Below are positions 33,606-46,099 of a DNA stretch of 64,000 nucleotides, one piece after another. This DNA comes from Sphagnum compactum (taxonomy: Eukaryota; Bryophyta; Sphagnopsida; Sphagnales), in the NCBI GenBank assembly GCA_965153455.1, contig OZ234496.1, positions 1,736,001 through 1,800,000 of the forward strand, in the 5' to 3' direction. Every line of letters begins with the position of its first letter. The first letter of the stretch is position 1. Below the pieces are notes generated by a model. It was given only the letters and a program-made list of their open reading frames with translations. It ran no database searches and was not told the DNA's origin. The translations under genes and the position numbers were made by a program.

Positions 33606-35754
33606 TAACTTTTTTTTAAAAAGAAAACACACAACCCAAACACAAACGTTCTCCTTACAATAAACAAATGTCTAATCCAAAACCAATGATCTAGTTCAAA
33701 GAATTGATTTTGAAAAATAGTTGGATTGATAGTTCTCTAGCTAGTTCTTAGACTTTTAAAAAATTGGCAAACCATGGTTCTTTATATAAATTAGGTTTTT
33801 GAGAAATTTGAAAATTGATAAGTGGGTATATGCTTAGGTTGATAACCACCGTGTATCTGTCTTTCATTCTAAGAATCACCCCCACAATAATCCACAACAC
33901 TCCCACTTCTCTCCGTGATAGTATTTTTAATAATGTAATCAAGCCATTAACATAACCACTAATTAGTAAAAGATCACAAAATTGATGTAAAAATCAGTGT
34001 TGGTTTAGTATGTAAATGTGTATGGTATCAACATGGGTGTCAATATTGATAGATGGATACTACCAGGCAGGCATGACCTAAAGCAACACTAGCCTAATAA
34101 CAAATTCCAGCCTTACAAGTTCCCGGATCATAGGGACGTAAGGTAAATGTATAAATAAAAACCAACAAGTGAGCCAAACATCTCAAGGTACCATATCAAG
34201 TATAATGTTCCATTGAAAGGGATATGTTTGCCTTATACCAGCTGAAAATCAGTCTTGGACTCAATACTAAAGCAATCCTGATATGAAAGTTTTCAAAAGG
34301 ACCAAATACCAACACCAGGCTCATATGAATATTTTTTCAAATGCCCAATACCAGGACCAGCTAGTATGTTCAAAAGTTGATCCAACCTCTTTTGGGACCC
34401 TAGGACCACAAAAGCTCCTAAGTTCAAACCCAGTGGTGAGTAGGCCAATGAACCCAATATGTAACCCAAAGTATAGCCACTGATAAAACGTTTTCACTTT
34501 CAAGGCAAACCCATTTTCATCACAATGGAAATTCATGAGTACCTGTAACCAATATGAAAAGGATCACCATGATAGCAAATGCCAAACATTTTTTAAAAAT
34601 TGAAGTCCATGTCATGGTACAATGAAACCTAAGGAAAATCTAGGAAGTCCCCATAGATAGTGGTTTTACTTACAAAGGAAGGCCAATTGTCTGCACCAGA
34701 GAAGAATGCACAAGAGACCTACATTAATCTTTGGTCCACCACCCATGAAAAACAATCAAACTCATCTGCGCCCTTTATGGTAAGTTCAAACTTCAAACCA
34801 ATTAATAGTTAAAACAAGCAATCTTCCCAACAAATGAACTCATAGTTCGAACATCACATGAACATTTGCTGGACAACATTCCTCCAAATGTTATTGGTGG
34901 GTGCTGGAGATTATGTGAGACCCAACATTAGGCATTGGAAACACTAGATGAACCACAACTACATTACTCGGTTACCAAGATTCCACCTTGGTAATGTATT
35001 CGGTGATTTCAAAACCTAAAAGAATCATCTAGTTTCATGAAAGAATTGGCAAATAATTGGGCAGTTTTCTGAGTGATTAGTTTATACCTTTTTGAAAAAA
35101 TTGAGAACTGTGGTTATATATCAAAGCAAGGTATTTTATATTTGATAACCACAGTTACACATCAGAAATGGGTATTTTATTGTTTTGAGAATCGTGGTTA
35201 TCAACCTAGACCCACCAAGATACCAAGCGAGTATTTGCTACAGTTTTAATAACTGTTCAACACTGGTGATTTCGCATCCCTAGCTTGATTTGTGTGTAAT
35301 TAAGGAACTCGAAAAAACTTGGTGCACATAATTGTGAAAGGTGCAACAAAGGCCATTGGGGGATTTTATTTATTTATTTATTTATTTATATTCTTGGTGA
35401 GGCTATGGGAAGGGTAAAACCTTAGGATAAGGCCTTAAACAAACCATCTTTTTGGTCATTTTGAAATCAACAATTACCAGTCCTTGTTGTGTTTGGAAAA
35501 CCATTTTCATGTTGAATAATACATGTTGCTAAATGTGAAATCCATTTGATTCATTAGTAGGAATAATGCAGGGTTATGTAAAGCAAATTCATAGGGAGGT
35601 AAGAGCAGCTCCATTGGGGCTTGGCACATGTTCTGCTAAAGTTGAATCATCAATATTTTACCTTCTATTTCATCAAAATGACAACTATACTTCTATTATT
35701 TAGCTCATTAATAGTTGAGGTTTCGAAAAGCAAAATAAAGATTCCACAACTTTT
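33606..35754. other. Gene-free stretch with repeat fragments
   Basis: Positions 34286-34400 resemble the reverse complement of 1-120 ('aataccaggaccag', 'tatgttcaaaag'), a diverged dispersed repeat. Near 34906 'ggtgggtgctgg' resembles the MULE TIR but has no partner. A TTTA microsatellite lies at 35364-35389. No coding region. Confidence 0.45.
35106..35156. repeat. 12-bp-arm inverted repeat
   Basis: AACTGTGGTTAT at 35106-35117 and ATAACCACAGTT at 35145-35156 are exact reverse complements. A related word, 'gagaatcgtggttatc', follows near 35197, which suggests partial duplication of one arm. Confidence 0.65.
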
Positions 35755-36370
35755 TTGGGTCACTTTTTACAAATAATAATTATTATATAGAACATATTTA
35801 AGTGAAAATTTGAGTAATCCAAGATAAGATAATTCATTATGTGTTAATGATTTTTCATATGCATACATAATTGTACATTAATATTTTGGTTTACAAGCAT
35901 AAACACAAAAGATGTTGAAATGAATTTCTATGGACAATTAAACATGATTTTTTGCATGATTATTTCTTGCACATGTGACCCATGCCTAAAGCTAGAGATT
36001 ATGAGCCTAATGAATTTAAAAATCTAACCAAATGGTTTTTTAAAAGTGTCATTTCCTTACAACCCTTTGTTTCAAATTTTCAAGAATTTGAATTTTTCAA
36101 ATGATTTATTTTTTCATTAAATTCACTCAATGAACATGTATTTGCATAGAGGGAAATATGCTTTTCTTATTAAATTTATTTTTGAAATCACTTGCATGAT
36201 TTTATACCTTCCTTTTAAGACAATTATATAATTAATTTAAAGGATTCAAAAACACATTTACATTGTATCCAAATATATATTTTTTATTTATTAATCTAAT
36301 AAGACATCATTTTATCTATTGGTATACAACAATCCACTATACAATTATAATAATTCAAAATGGAACAAAA
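35755..36370 (+). repeat. Diverged duplicated segment, copy 1
   Basis: About 620 bp align in the same orientation with 43620-44240. Shared landmarks in order: 'gataattcat', 'tgatttttca(t/c)atgcatacataattgt', 'gcacatgtgacc', 'ccaaatggtttttaaaa', 'caatgaaca', 'aaacatcattttatctattg' (with one change) and 'caacaatcca'. It is an old dispersed repeat; whether it is an LTR is unknown. Confidence 0.65.
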
Positions 36371-38309
36371 ATCTGCAATTGGACATTGGAATATTTAAAA
36401 ATTTAAATGGACTTTTGTATATTATTACAATTTTTGAATCATTATTTCAATTTTTGCATATGATATTGAGTTATGGTTGAATGTTGACATGTGTCCTCAC
36501 TAGCTTTATTCCATCAACAATTAGTGTTTTGCAAATTGAAACCTGACATCTCATCCAACTTTTTATAAATGTAAAGCTCTTTACATCAATTTTCATTCAT
36601 TCATTATTACACTACCAATTTAATCTAATATAATATAATGCCGTGACAAAAATATTATTATACAATTTTGTCTATTATATAAAAGTTTGAATAATTATTG
36701 TACATGATTACATCATTTTGAAGGTATTTCAAGTCCTTTAAAAAATGAAACAAATATTGGAATCACTTGTTATAGTGTTTTATACATGTTTTTGAATAGT
36801 TTTTGCTCATTAAATTCAATCCAAATTATTCCATATATTTCCATCACTAAAAACAATCATGTCCTTTGCAACTACAAAAAATGTCTAGAACTTACCCTAA
36901 ACCTAGACTAAGGTAGTTAGATAAATAGGTTAAATTAAACAGGTTAAGGTAATTTCTAAGTTAAACTAGGCTAACACCTAATTACCTACATGCCTTTTTG
37001 ACCTACCTAGACCTATTACCTACATACCTACCTATTAAAAATTACTTTTATAATAATCCAAAAAATATTTAATCTAGGTATAAATTCGACTAATCAAATG
37101 GTGCACTATTTGTTAATCATATTCTTGTCATTCATATCATGACACGTCAGTAGAATATATGATTTGTCCCCTATGACTTGTCCTATATAACTTGACAATT
37201 ATCCTTTATGGCTACATGACGAAAAATGCCACATCAAACATTCAATGACTTCTTGTTTTAAACAATTCATTCGAAATGACTAAAGGCCCTTTAGTCATAT
37301 AGTGTCTAGTATGACTACAAAATTAGTCATAAATGGAATTAACTTTAAATCACTTTACAGTTGAATGTGCAATTACAAGTCATTTTTGCCATGTGCTACA
37401 AAAGACAGTTACATCAACAATCACAAAAATGATTGATTTGGACACAAGTTGCAAATGAATGGGTTGGAATTTGGACATGATTCCTTGTAGAATTTCTTTT
37501 AATGCATAATACATTAGAAAAAACATCATGTAAAAATATTATAAAATTGCAACACCAATACAATTCTTGATACTAAAAACATGAAAAACTAAATACTTGT
37601 TACACTTGAACTATAGTATGTGTTAACATGAGTACATCCATTTGTTTTCTTGCATTTAACTTTGGTTAAAATTCTTCATGTTTAAATGGGTCTGGGTGTG
37701 TTTGCATTTGGAGTGGCTTTGTCATCTTCAATGCTTCATTTCATGCACTTTTTCTTTTGAAAACCTTTGTTAGCCTAGCCCCATGATCCAATTTAGATCT
37801 ACCCGGAAGGGTCATGTTACTAAATACTCTAGATTTTAATTATTGATTCCCACTTGCAAGTTTGTTGTTCTTACAAAAAATTTGTGTCTCATTTTGTTGT
37901 AGGTTTGGCATTCTTGCATGATTTTTTTTTCTTATTATTCTTGGGGACCTTTTTTGCAATTTTGGTTAAAGTTTGTTTCTCATAAATTTATGTTTCAAAT
38001 TCTTGTTATTATATGTATTTATTCCAATTTTGATTGCAAGTTTTGATCATGTGATGTCATCATATTCGTTTATGTATTTTTCATGTCTTTTATTTTCTTT
38101 GTTATTGTAGTATGGAACTTCTTAACACTAACATTATGTAGAATTTTTTTTGCAATGGTTTTTATCCGATTTGATGTAACAAAATCCATGACACAACATT
38201 GCAATTAGGGTTGCCATTAGGGATGTCCCTTACATCCCTCCAAACACCCTTAATAGTAGTAATTATTTTTACATTTTTACTAAAAATTATTATAATTTTT
38301 CATGTTGTA
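36371..38309. other. AT-rich gene-free stretch
   Basis: No coding region. It contains a 23-bp palindrome at 37276-37298 and a patch of 'cctacctag' and 'taggttaaa' words at 36890-37060. Confidence 0.45.
37276..37298. repeat. 23-bp palindrome
   Basis: ATGACTAAAGG, a central C, then CCTTTAGTCAT: 11-bp perfect arms. 'tagtcat' and 'atgacta' words repeat within the next 40 bases. Confidence 0.75.
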
Positions 38310-39115
38310 CTTCAACATTTGTCCAATGTTGTTTAATGTTCTCTTGACATCCCCTATCATTTTCTTGACATTGCCCACCATCTTCCCAACATTTGTTTTT
38401 GTTTTTATCATTTATTAAATTGTTTTTAACATCCCTACAAGTTTCCTAACATTTCCCAACACCCCTTAGAGTTTTCATGGTTTTGCTCAACATCTTTTGG
38501 AGTTTTCTTGACATAGCCCAAGGTCCTTCAATGTCTCCCTAGGGTGCAAATTCTTTAAGGTGTACCAAAATCTTGTCATAATGTCACCTTTTTCTATCTT
38601 TTTTACCTAGTCCTTTTTTACTATGTAAAGACACATTTATGGATGATTATGATGGAATCTAGAATTGTAATAGTTTAAAATATAGTCCTTCTGAAATTTT
38701 TAACAACTTTTGATTCATTATTTTTTATGGGGATCAAAATATAGGGTGAAAAAGGACTATAATAAGGACTAGGCCCTTTTCGTCCTGTGTGGTACACTTT
38801 AAAAGATTTTCACCCCCTAGTGTTATTTGACACCCTATTGTGTTACCCAACACCCTTCTCCATCTCCTCGACTTTGCTTGGTGTCCCCTAACATTACTTG
38901 ACACGGCCTTATTGTCCCCTAACATCAAAACCTATCATCACTCAAAAATATGTGTAAAATATAATTTCCCAACATCATCCAATGTTTTCTTAACATTGTC
39001 TAACACCCCTTATTGTCTCCTTGTTGTTAATTTATTTCTTTAAATGTTTCCCTAATGTTGCTTAACGGTGCCCCCATTGTGTCCTAATGTCTTGCCAACA
39101 TCAACAATTTCCCCA
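38310..39115 (+). repeat. Degenerate short tandem repeats (taacattgcccaacaccc-like)
   Basis: Words such as 'cccaacatt', 'cttgacatt', 'cctaacatt', 'aacaccc' and 'cctaatgt' recur every 15-40 bases. The texture resembles the minisatellite at 8.2-8.85 kb but no fixed period is visible. There is no coding potential apart from chance frames. Confidence 0.5.
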
Positions 39116-42100
39116 AAATAAACATAAATAAACATAAACAAACAAACATTTTTTTCCTTTAAAGTCCTTAAGTGTCATCCCACCATCCTTGCCATTGCTT
39201 ACTCTCTTTTTGTCATCTTGTGAACATGTCCCCACCATTTGCCAAACTTAAACAAGACATCTTTGAATTTTGAAACCATGTTAAACCTAAAAACTACCAA
39301 GGACACCTTATTTAGGACATCCTTCAAGTCCCAAATATGTCCTTTGGATATCCCAAAAAAAAAAGGACACTAGGTAGTAACCTTGATTGTAGTTTTGTTG
39401 TCAAATTGTAATTTATTTATTTTTTGTTGTCATGAATTTTGATTCATCTTTTGTAATTTCAAATGTCAAAGCTTAATAAGGTCAAGATATTATTATTGAT
39501 TTTGATAATGTTTGTCATCACAATCAAACAAACCAAAAACCATGTTGAACAACTAAAAAACTATTAATTTTATCACACATATTTCTGTAATGCCACTTTA
39601 ATGTCATGTTGAAGAATTCTTTTAAAAAATCATTTGGTTTAATAAATTGAGTTTTGGTTTTAGTAAAAGACTTTTGAACTTTAACACCAAAAAATCAATT
39701 TTATAAAGCATTAGGCTAAAGATTCTCTTAATTGAAAAATGTTGATGGGAAAAAAATTGAAACGATGATAATGTACCATTCAACTTTGAAATGCACTCAT
39801 AATTTAAAGATTGTGGTACTTGAGTTTTTAAATCAAAATATGATTTCAGAATGTTCAAATTTTAAGAATCATTTGCCAAATGTAAATGGGTCATAATGCA
39901 TATGACATATGAACAAAATTGTGGCTTATGATACAAAAAACTAAAGTTTAAAGTAATTAGCATTTTTTTACATGATTTGAAATTATGATCAGTTTTCAAG
40001 ACAAAACCTAGAATTTGGTAGAATTTGTACATTTTTAGACAATTCATATGTTCAAAAAAAGTTAACACAAATCATGTAATTTATTGGGGAAATTGTAAAT
40101 ATTTTTAAAAACATGTTGCCCAAAATTGTTTTTTTATGAAAAAATCGAAATGACCACAAAAGGCCCATTTGTGGTTAAATCCTTTGTCATTGTTGTGTCA
40201 TTTGATTGTGATTGCATTCATCAACATGATAGTCTTTTTGGTGGCTATGATGCATTGTGTGACGATTTGTTCAACAACTTATTAATGTTGACTTTGATTA
40301 TCTATCCCAATATGAAAAAAAAATTTGTGTGCATTTAATAGCCATCAATGATGTTGATGAAGATGATGAGAACCTGGGTCTCCATCCTCATGATTTAAAC
40401 CTCATAAAACTCGAGAATATTAAAGTAAAAGGTTGTTGAAGGAATTGGCATTTTGAAGGATAGTGCAAAGAATAATTTCAATTGTGAAAGTGCTACAAGA
40501 AACTAAACATTTCATTGTTGATCAAAGACGTTTTGAAATCCAACCTAAAGTCATTGTTAGTCTCAACCTCTTTGAATTTATGTTGCAAGTTGTAAAGGAA
40601 AGTAGAAAGAAATCTATATCCTCCAACAAGGTTTGTTGTCTTTGGTTTCTTATTTTTTGTAGTTTGGTCCTTGCTTTTTTTCTTTCTTTCAAAATTTCAA
40701 TTCAAAAAAATTGTAGAATTTTATATATATTCTTTAATTTGTTTTGTTTGTCTAACATAGAATTGCAAAGTTGTTTTGTGAAATTATAGAAGATTAATAA
40801 AATCTAAATAAACATATAGATGTGTTGATATTGGAAGATTTGGTATCAAATTTAACATAAGTAATGACCTACTTACAAACATTTAAGGTTGACTATGAAC
40901 AAGGTCATCACTTGCTCTCAGGGAAATCATTACTTGTATATTTTAGGAAGCGCCTAAAATAAAAGGGTATTTTTTAGTTTGCTATGAAACAATGGCATAT
41001 TTTGAATATATTCTAGGTATATTTTCATAATGAATTCCATGCACCTTATTTACATTTGAGTAATTTATTTTCTAATTCTAATAAATTGCAGCATTTTTTT
41101 TTAATGTTGTTTAGAATAAAATGGAAATGACCTCCCTAGGCAATTGCTCTAAATTCTTGTAGGTCTTGGTCAAAATACCAAAAATTTAAATTTTTTCATC
41201 CTTTCTAAAGAGAAATTAATGTTGTCCCAAGGTAAATGTTAGCTAGATATGCCACATAGAATTAATTTGAAATTTGGTTACTTCTAGATTCGAAACTTTT
41301 TAATTTTTGGTGTGAACAAATTTTGAAGGGTGGATAATTGCAACCTTCTTCTACATTCATATAAAAAACATTTAAACTATATTTCTTGAACAATTTATAT
41401 TTTTTAGTTGAATTAATTTATTCTACAATAACATTTTGGTTTGATTTTCTATTGTTGAATTTTTTTTCTTGCATTGCTTTTCTTTTGAATGTGTCTTTTA
41501 TAGATATCAACAAGGTGCTTATAAAAATTTGCGTTTTGATGTGAATCATTATAATCTTAACAACCATTAGCCACCCAATTGGGGTTATCAAACTACATTG
41601 GCTAATAACTTAAATGGTTGATGCATTGATTCTAGTTGAATATGTGTTATGAAATGACAATGTCAAGTTATCAAAACACAAAAAGTTACTATAAGTAAGG
41701 ATTTCTTTCTTATTTCTTTGAGTTTCTTCTTTTAAATCAATGTTCTATTTTTATCTTTTATTTCAATCTTGATTACAAGTATGATTGCACAAAAGATGAA
41801 ACAAAAAATCACATTATGCAAAGGATCATATCTAGAAAATTTCATGCTGACCACCTAGTCCTCACATTTGGCGAAACATTTTCTAAAAAATGACGATCTA
41901 TCAAGACTTAAGGTGAAAGTTCTAAAGAGCTAATTTGTATTTTTCTAATTGAATGGTGTATGATGTTGTGTAGTTTTTTTTTTGTTGTTGCTTGGTTATG
42001 ACTATTTATTTTTTTGTGTAATTTAGCAAACTTTAGATTTTTTTGCCATAACTCTAATTGTGAAATATTCAAACAACAAGGATGATGCAAATTAAGACAT

Positions 42101-43378
42101 AATTTTATAAATATATGGTCTTAAAATATAACCAATCTCTTTCAAAACATGTAGCCTCCATAGTGAGTTAGTCTTATTTTTTTCATTCCTTTATGCCTTA
42201 GGGTGCATTTTCTATATATTAGGAACTACTAACGTCAAAAAGACAAAATTGTTATAAGGAATGGATGAGGTATTCAAACTGATTTGACACAACATGATTG
42301 GTCATTTGAGGAGAATATTCTTAGAATTGTGATTTTCAAACCACCAAAAGAATTATTATTTTAAATTTTTATGACCCAAAAAAATGTTGTATTATACTAT
42401 TATGCAATTTTTTATTTAAATACATTCCCATACAAATGCCATGAGTGGGTCCAAACACAATAATAAGATCCATAAAATGTGTAACAATTATTTTATTTTC
42501 CATGTTTCTAAGTGGTAAGACTTTAAGTTAATGTTGGTTTTCTTAATACATTTTTACAATAATGCTTTAAATATATTATGAAAAGATTTGTATAAGTTTG
42601 AAACAAATCTAATGAATATAAAAGCCCAAATCACATTAAAAGAGTGTAACCAATGTCTTTAAATTGTTTCTACTACTTAATCCTTTCTTTAAAAATGTTT
42701 TTGGATATTCTATATTCATTTTTTGTACATTCATCTTATATACATATGTACATAATACTATAATGTGACTTTTTTGGGTAATAAGAATTTTATGTTGACT
42801 TGTAAATAAAGAATTTAAAATATACTCCTTGAATATCCAATCAAGTTATGTCATATCATCTTGATTGGCTTCCCACTAGTTTTTAAGCAAAACGCAAAGG
42901 AGGTGGGTTGGGTCTTGGTATTATGTTTGTGCCCAAATAAATTTGTTAAGACCTTTTAAGAATCCATTAACTAACAAAAGGACTAGTTATAAACACATTG
43001 TTGTATTTTAACATCTCATATTTTTGTTGTCATCATCTTTTACTTTGTATTCTAACAACATAATACATAATGAAAATATCCATGCAATTTTTTTAAAAGA
43101 TTCTAACAAATCATTTATTTTGAAACCATAAAACCTTCAAATCTAAGTAATGGTTACAACAAAGGTGGTTCCTAATAGAAATAACAAACCTCTCAACTGA
43201 TTTAGTTTTTAGAACATTGATAATGTATTCATTTTCACCATTGATAGTGGCATTGATAGTTCATGTGTTTCATATTCATATGTTTTGAACATAGTTCATA
43301 CTTGACATTGATGCTTCATTGGAATTTCATTATGTGTGGTTTCCATTACTGATTCTATGTAATTCTCTCTTGAAAGGC

Positions 43379-43412
<34 letters not shown>

Positions 43413-43619
43413 TAATGACTTTTTATTTTTAAATATGATGTAAATAGTTCTTGAATGCATGTGAATTGAATTGAGTTTGGAATTTGAACTTGTTATAAAT
43501 TTGGATTTTGAAACATTAGAATGGGAACTTGAACACAATTTTAAATGAATGTAAAGAAAGATGTATTTGGGCCTATTCAAGGTTGGGGTTCCAAAAAAAA
43601 GAAAAAAAAATTCAAAACT
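39116..43619. other. AT-rich gene-free stretch
   Basis: Short frames such as 40126-40338 and 40463-40789 have no recognised motif. A TA microsatellite lies at 43385-43409. If the 35.8- and 43.6-kb segments are LTRs, this would be element interior, but no gag or pol remnant was recognised. Confidence 0.45.
43385..43409. repeat. (TA)n microsatellite
   Basis: About 12 uninterrupted TA dinucleotides. Confidence 0.9.
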
Positions 43620-44240
43620 TTAATAGGACTATTTTTTGCAAATAATATTTTCTTGAAAAAAATTTAAATGAAAAAAATTCAGTAGTCCAATTTAAGATAA
43701 TTCATGTGATGGTGGTGATTTTTCACATGCATACATAATTGTGTATCAATTTTTTGGTTTGTAACCAAAAACGCAAAAAATTCTAGAAAATCTCAAACTA
43801 AGTTTCAATAGACAACCAAACATGTTTTTTGGCAAGATTTTTTTTGCACATGTGACCTACAACTAAAGTTAGACATTTGAACTCATTGAACATAATTGTT
43901 TTGCCAAATGGTTTTTAAAAAAAAAAAAAAATTGCCATTAAAAAAATAAGACTTTGAATTTTTCTATGATTTGGTTTTTCATTAGAGTCACCCAATGAAC
44001 ACATACTTTCATAGAAAGGAACATGTCTTTGTTATACAAAAAGTTTAAAATCAATTGTATGACTTTATGCATTCCTTTTGATTACATTTAAAAAAAACAC
44101 TTGATATAATTAGTTTAAAGACTCAAAATGACATTCACATGATATCCAAAATATTTTTTAAAAAAATTATTAATTTAATAAAACATCATTTTATCTATTG
44201 ACAGACAACAATCCATTACAACTATATAATGTAAGATAAA
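43620..44240 (+). repeat. Diverged duplicated segment, copy 2
   Basis: Same-orientation partner of 35755-36370, with landmarks in the same order (see that entry). The spacing between copies is about 7.9 kb. Confidence 0.65.
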
Positions 44241-44700
44241 CAAAAATCCAAAGTTGTCTTTTGCAATCCTTTAAAAATAGGTCATTCCTTTTTGGTACCC
44301 CAATAGTAAATACACCCATTTATATTTCAAGATCTTAACAAAAATTATAATATCATCCTTGAAAATATAAAACCTTCCCTTAAAGCAAACAAAAGAAAAT
44401 GTTTTATAACGTACTTTCCAAATACATTAGAAAATTTCTAGCGAATCTTAATAGAAGTGAGAAATTTTAAGAAAAAACATTGAAAAGTTTTAGGTGGAGA
44501 CTTATTTACATGAAGATGTAAAATATTTGAAATCCATGCTATGATGCAAACATTGGTTTTACCTTGTGTTAAACGTAACTGCATTTTAAATTACTTCATT
44601 TATTTCAGACATCATCATCGAATTTCTTGGAGGTAAATTTCACATTTTTAGGCTTTAAGGGAGAAGGAGATATTAAATTTTAAAAACAATTTGTCACTAT

Positions 44701-44826
44701 GAATTAATTTAAAATTTGAAAATATTTTTTCACAATTGGGCTTCATTGTTAGGGTCCTATTCACACTTGAAACAATTACATATCATGTTCACATTTGGGC
44801 TAGTGATACAAGCCACACTAGTACCC
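44701..44826 (+). repeat. Short direct duplication, copy 1
   Basis: It aligns with 45970-46095: 'aatttaaaat', 'tattttttca', 'aattgggct', 'cattgtta', 'ttcacacttg', 'gttacata' or 'attacata', and 'cacactagta' in order. The intervening 1.1 kb contains the second MITE. Confidence 0.65.
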
Positions 44827-45031
44827 AATTAAATAACGGCATGACCCAACAAAGAAATACCTATATCATCACAACCTTCGGATTCAACTCCTATTGTGAC
44901 AATTTGCTTAACTGATAATGTTAAAACCAATGAACATTATATCCAATATAAGTTGTTTTTTTGACTATTTCATGGAATGGTTCGAAAGATTTCAATGCCA
45001 TAACTTTTGAGCTTTGAACAATCAATTTGAA

Positions 45032-45414
45032 GGCCACAAGTGTGAACCAGCACCCATCAACGCACCATGAAGGATGAATGGTAAGTGGTCAGAAAACAGT
45101 TTTCTGTTGGGTTCTAGTTCTCTAGCTAACCATGGTGGTTAGCTCAGTTACTTTTTTTTAACCTACCTACTAACAACCCACACGCAAGTTGTTAGTAGGT
45201 AGGTAGTAAAAACAGCTCTTACCTATGTATAAACCATCTACTTACCTAGAAGTTGCCGATTTTCTTACCTATATGCCTATATATGAGACGTATTTCCTAC
45301 AGAATTGGTTACCAAGATGAATCCAAATATTAACTCAGTTGAGTTTCATCCACAACCGAGTAATAACGGACATCCAGTGGATGGTGCGCTGGTGGGTGCT
45401 GGTTCACTGTGGCC
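45032..45414. mobile_element. MULE-family MITE, 383 bp, second copy
   Basis: The left end is GGCCACAAGTGTGAACCAGC and the right end reads GGTGGGTGCTGGTTCACTGT plus GGCC. The interior is closely similar to the 15.6-kb copy throughout, including the central hairpin (45162-45177 with 45188-45203), 'ataaaccatctacttacc' and 'gagtaataacgg'. Flanking 9-mers CAATTTGAA (45023-45031) and CATTTTGAA (45415-45423) match at 8 of 9 bases. The left TIR carries a 3-base insertion. Confidence 0.87.
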
Positions 45415-45969
45415 CATTTTGAACACAGCGCACATTTCATAATGTAAATTTACCAAACTTTATTCCAAGAAAACACTCCAAAGGAATTTTATTTGATAAT
45501 GTATAAAGAAAGGATGCAAGTCCTATAATTAATTGAACCTGGATGTATGTTATGTTAGTGCAATTACTATTAATTAGTTAGTTGGGGACATTTGTTTTCT
45601 TTGGGTAATAGACCTCTTTCATTCATATACTACCCAAAATAAGAATAATAATAATAATATAATTTGAAAAACTCCTTTAAAAAAAACCTGTTCACAAGGC
45701 CAAGTGATGTAAGTTGGTGAGCAAACTCCGCCAATCCCAAATCGACATAATGGAGACTTTTCTTTTGGAGTTGGTATAAAGTTTTAGGAGAAGAGATATT
45801 TGAGGCAAAACATGAGGGATAAAGTGTGCTGTTATGGGGAACATAGTGGGAACTTGAGGAACAAATCGAGAACATAATAAATAACCATTAGGCACTGAGG
45901 TGGTTTCCTAATAATGTTTAGACCTAAGGTGGGGAGAGATATCTGATTTTGAGTCATTTTTGGGATTAA

Positions 45970-46095
45970 CAATTAATTTAAATTTAAAATATTTTTTCAT
46001 AAATTGGGCTCCATTGTTAAGGTCCTCTTCACACTTGGAAGAGTTACATAGTCATGTGTGAACTTAGGGCCAATAACACATGTCACACTAGTATA
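45970..46095 (+). repeat. Short direct duplication, copy 2
   Basis: Partner of 44701-44826. Confidence 0.6.
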
Positions 46096-46099
46096 TCAC

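Noticed and set aside
34890-34930. Additional MULE TIR
   Set aside because: 'ggtgggtgctgg' matches the inner TIR core but lacks the GGCC end, an inverted partner and a target duplication.
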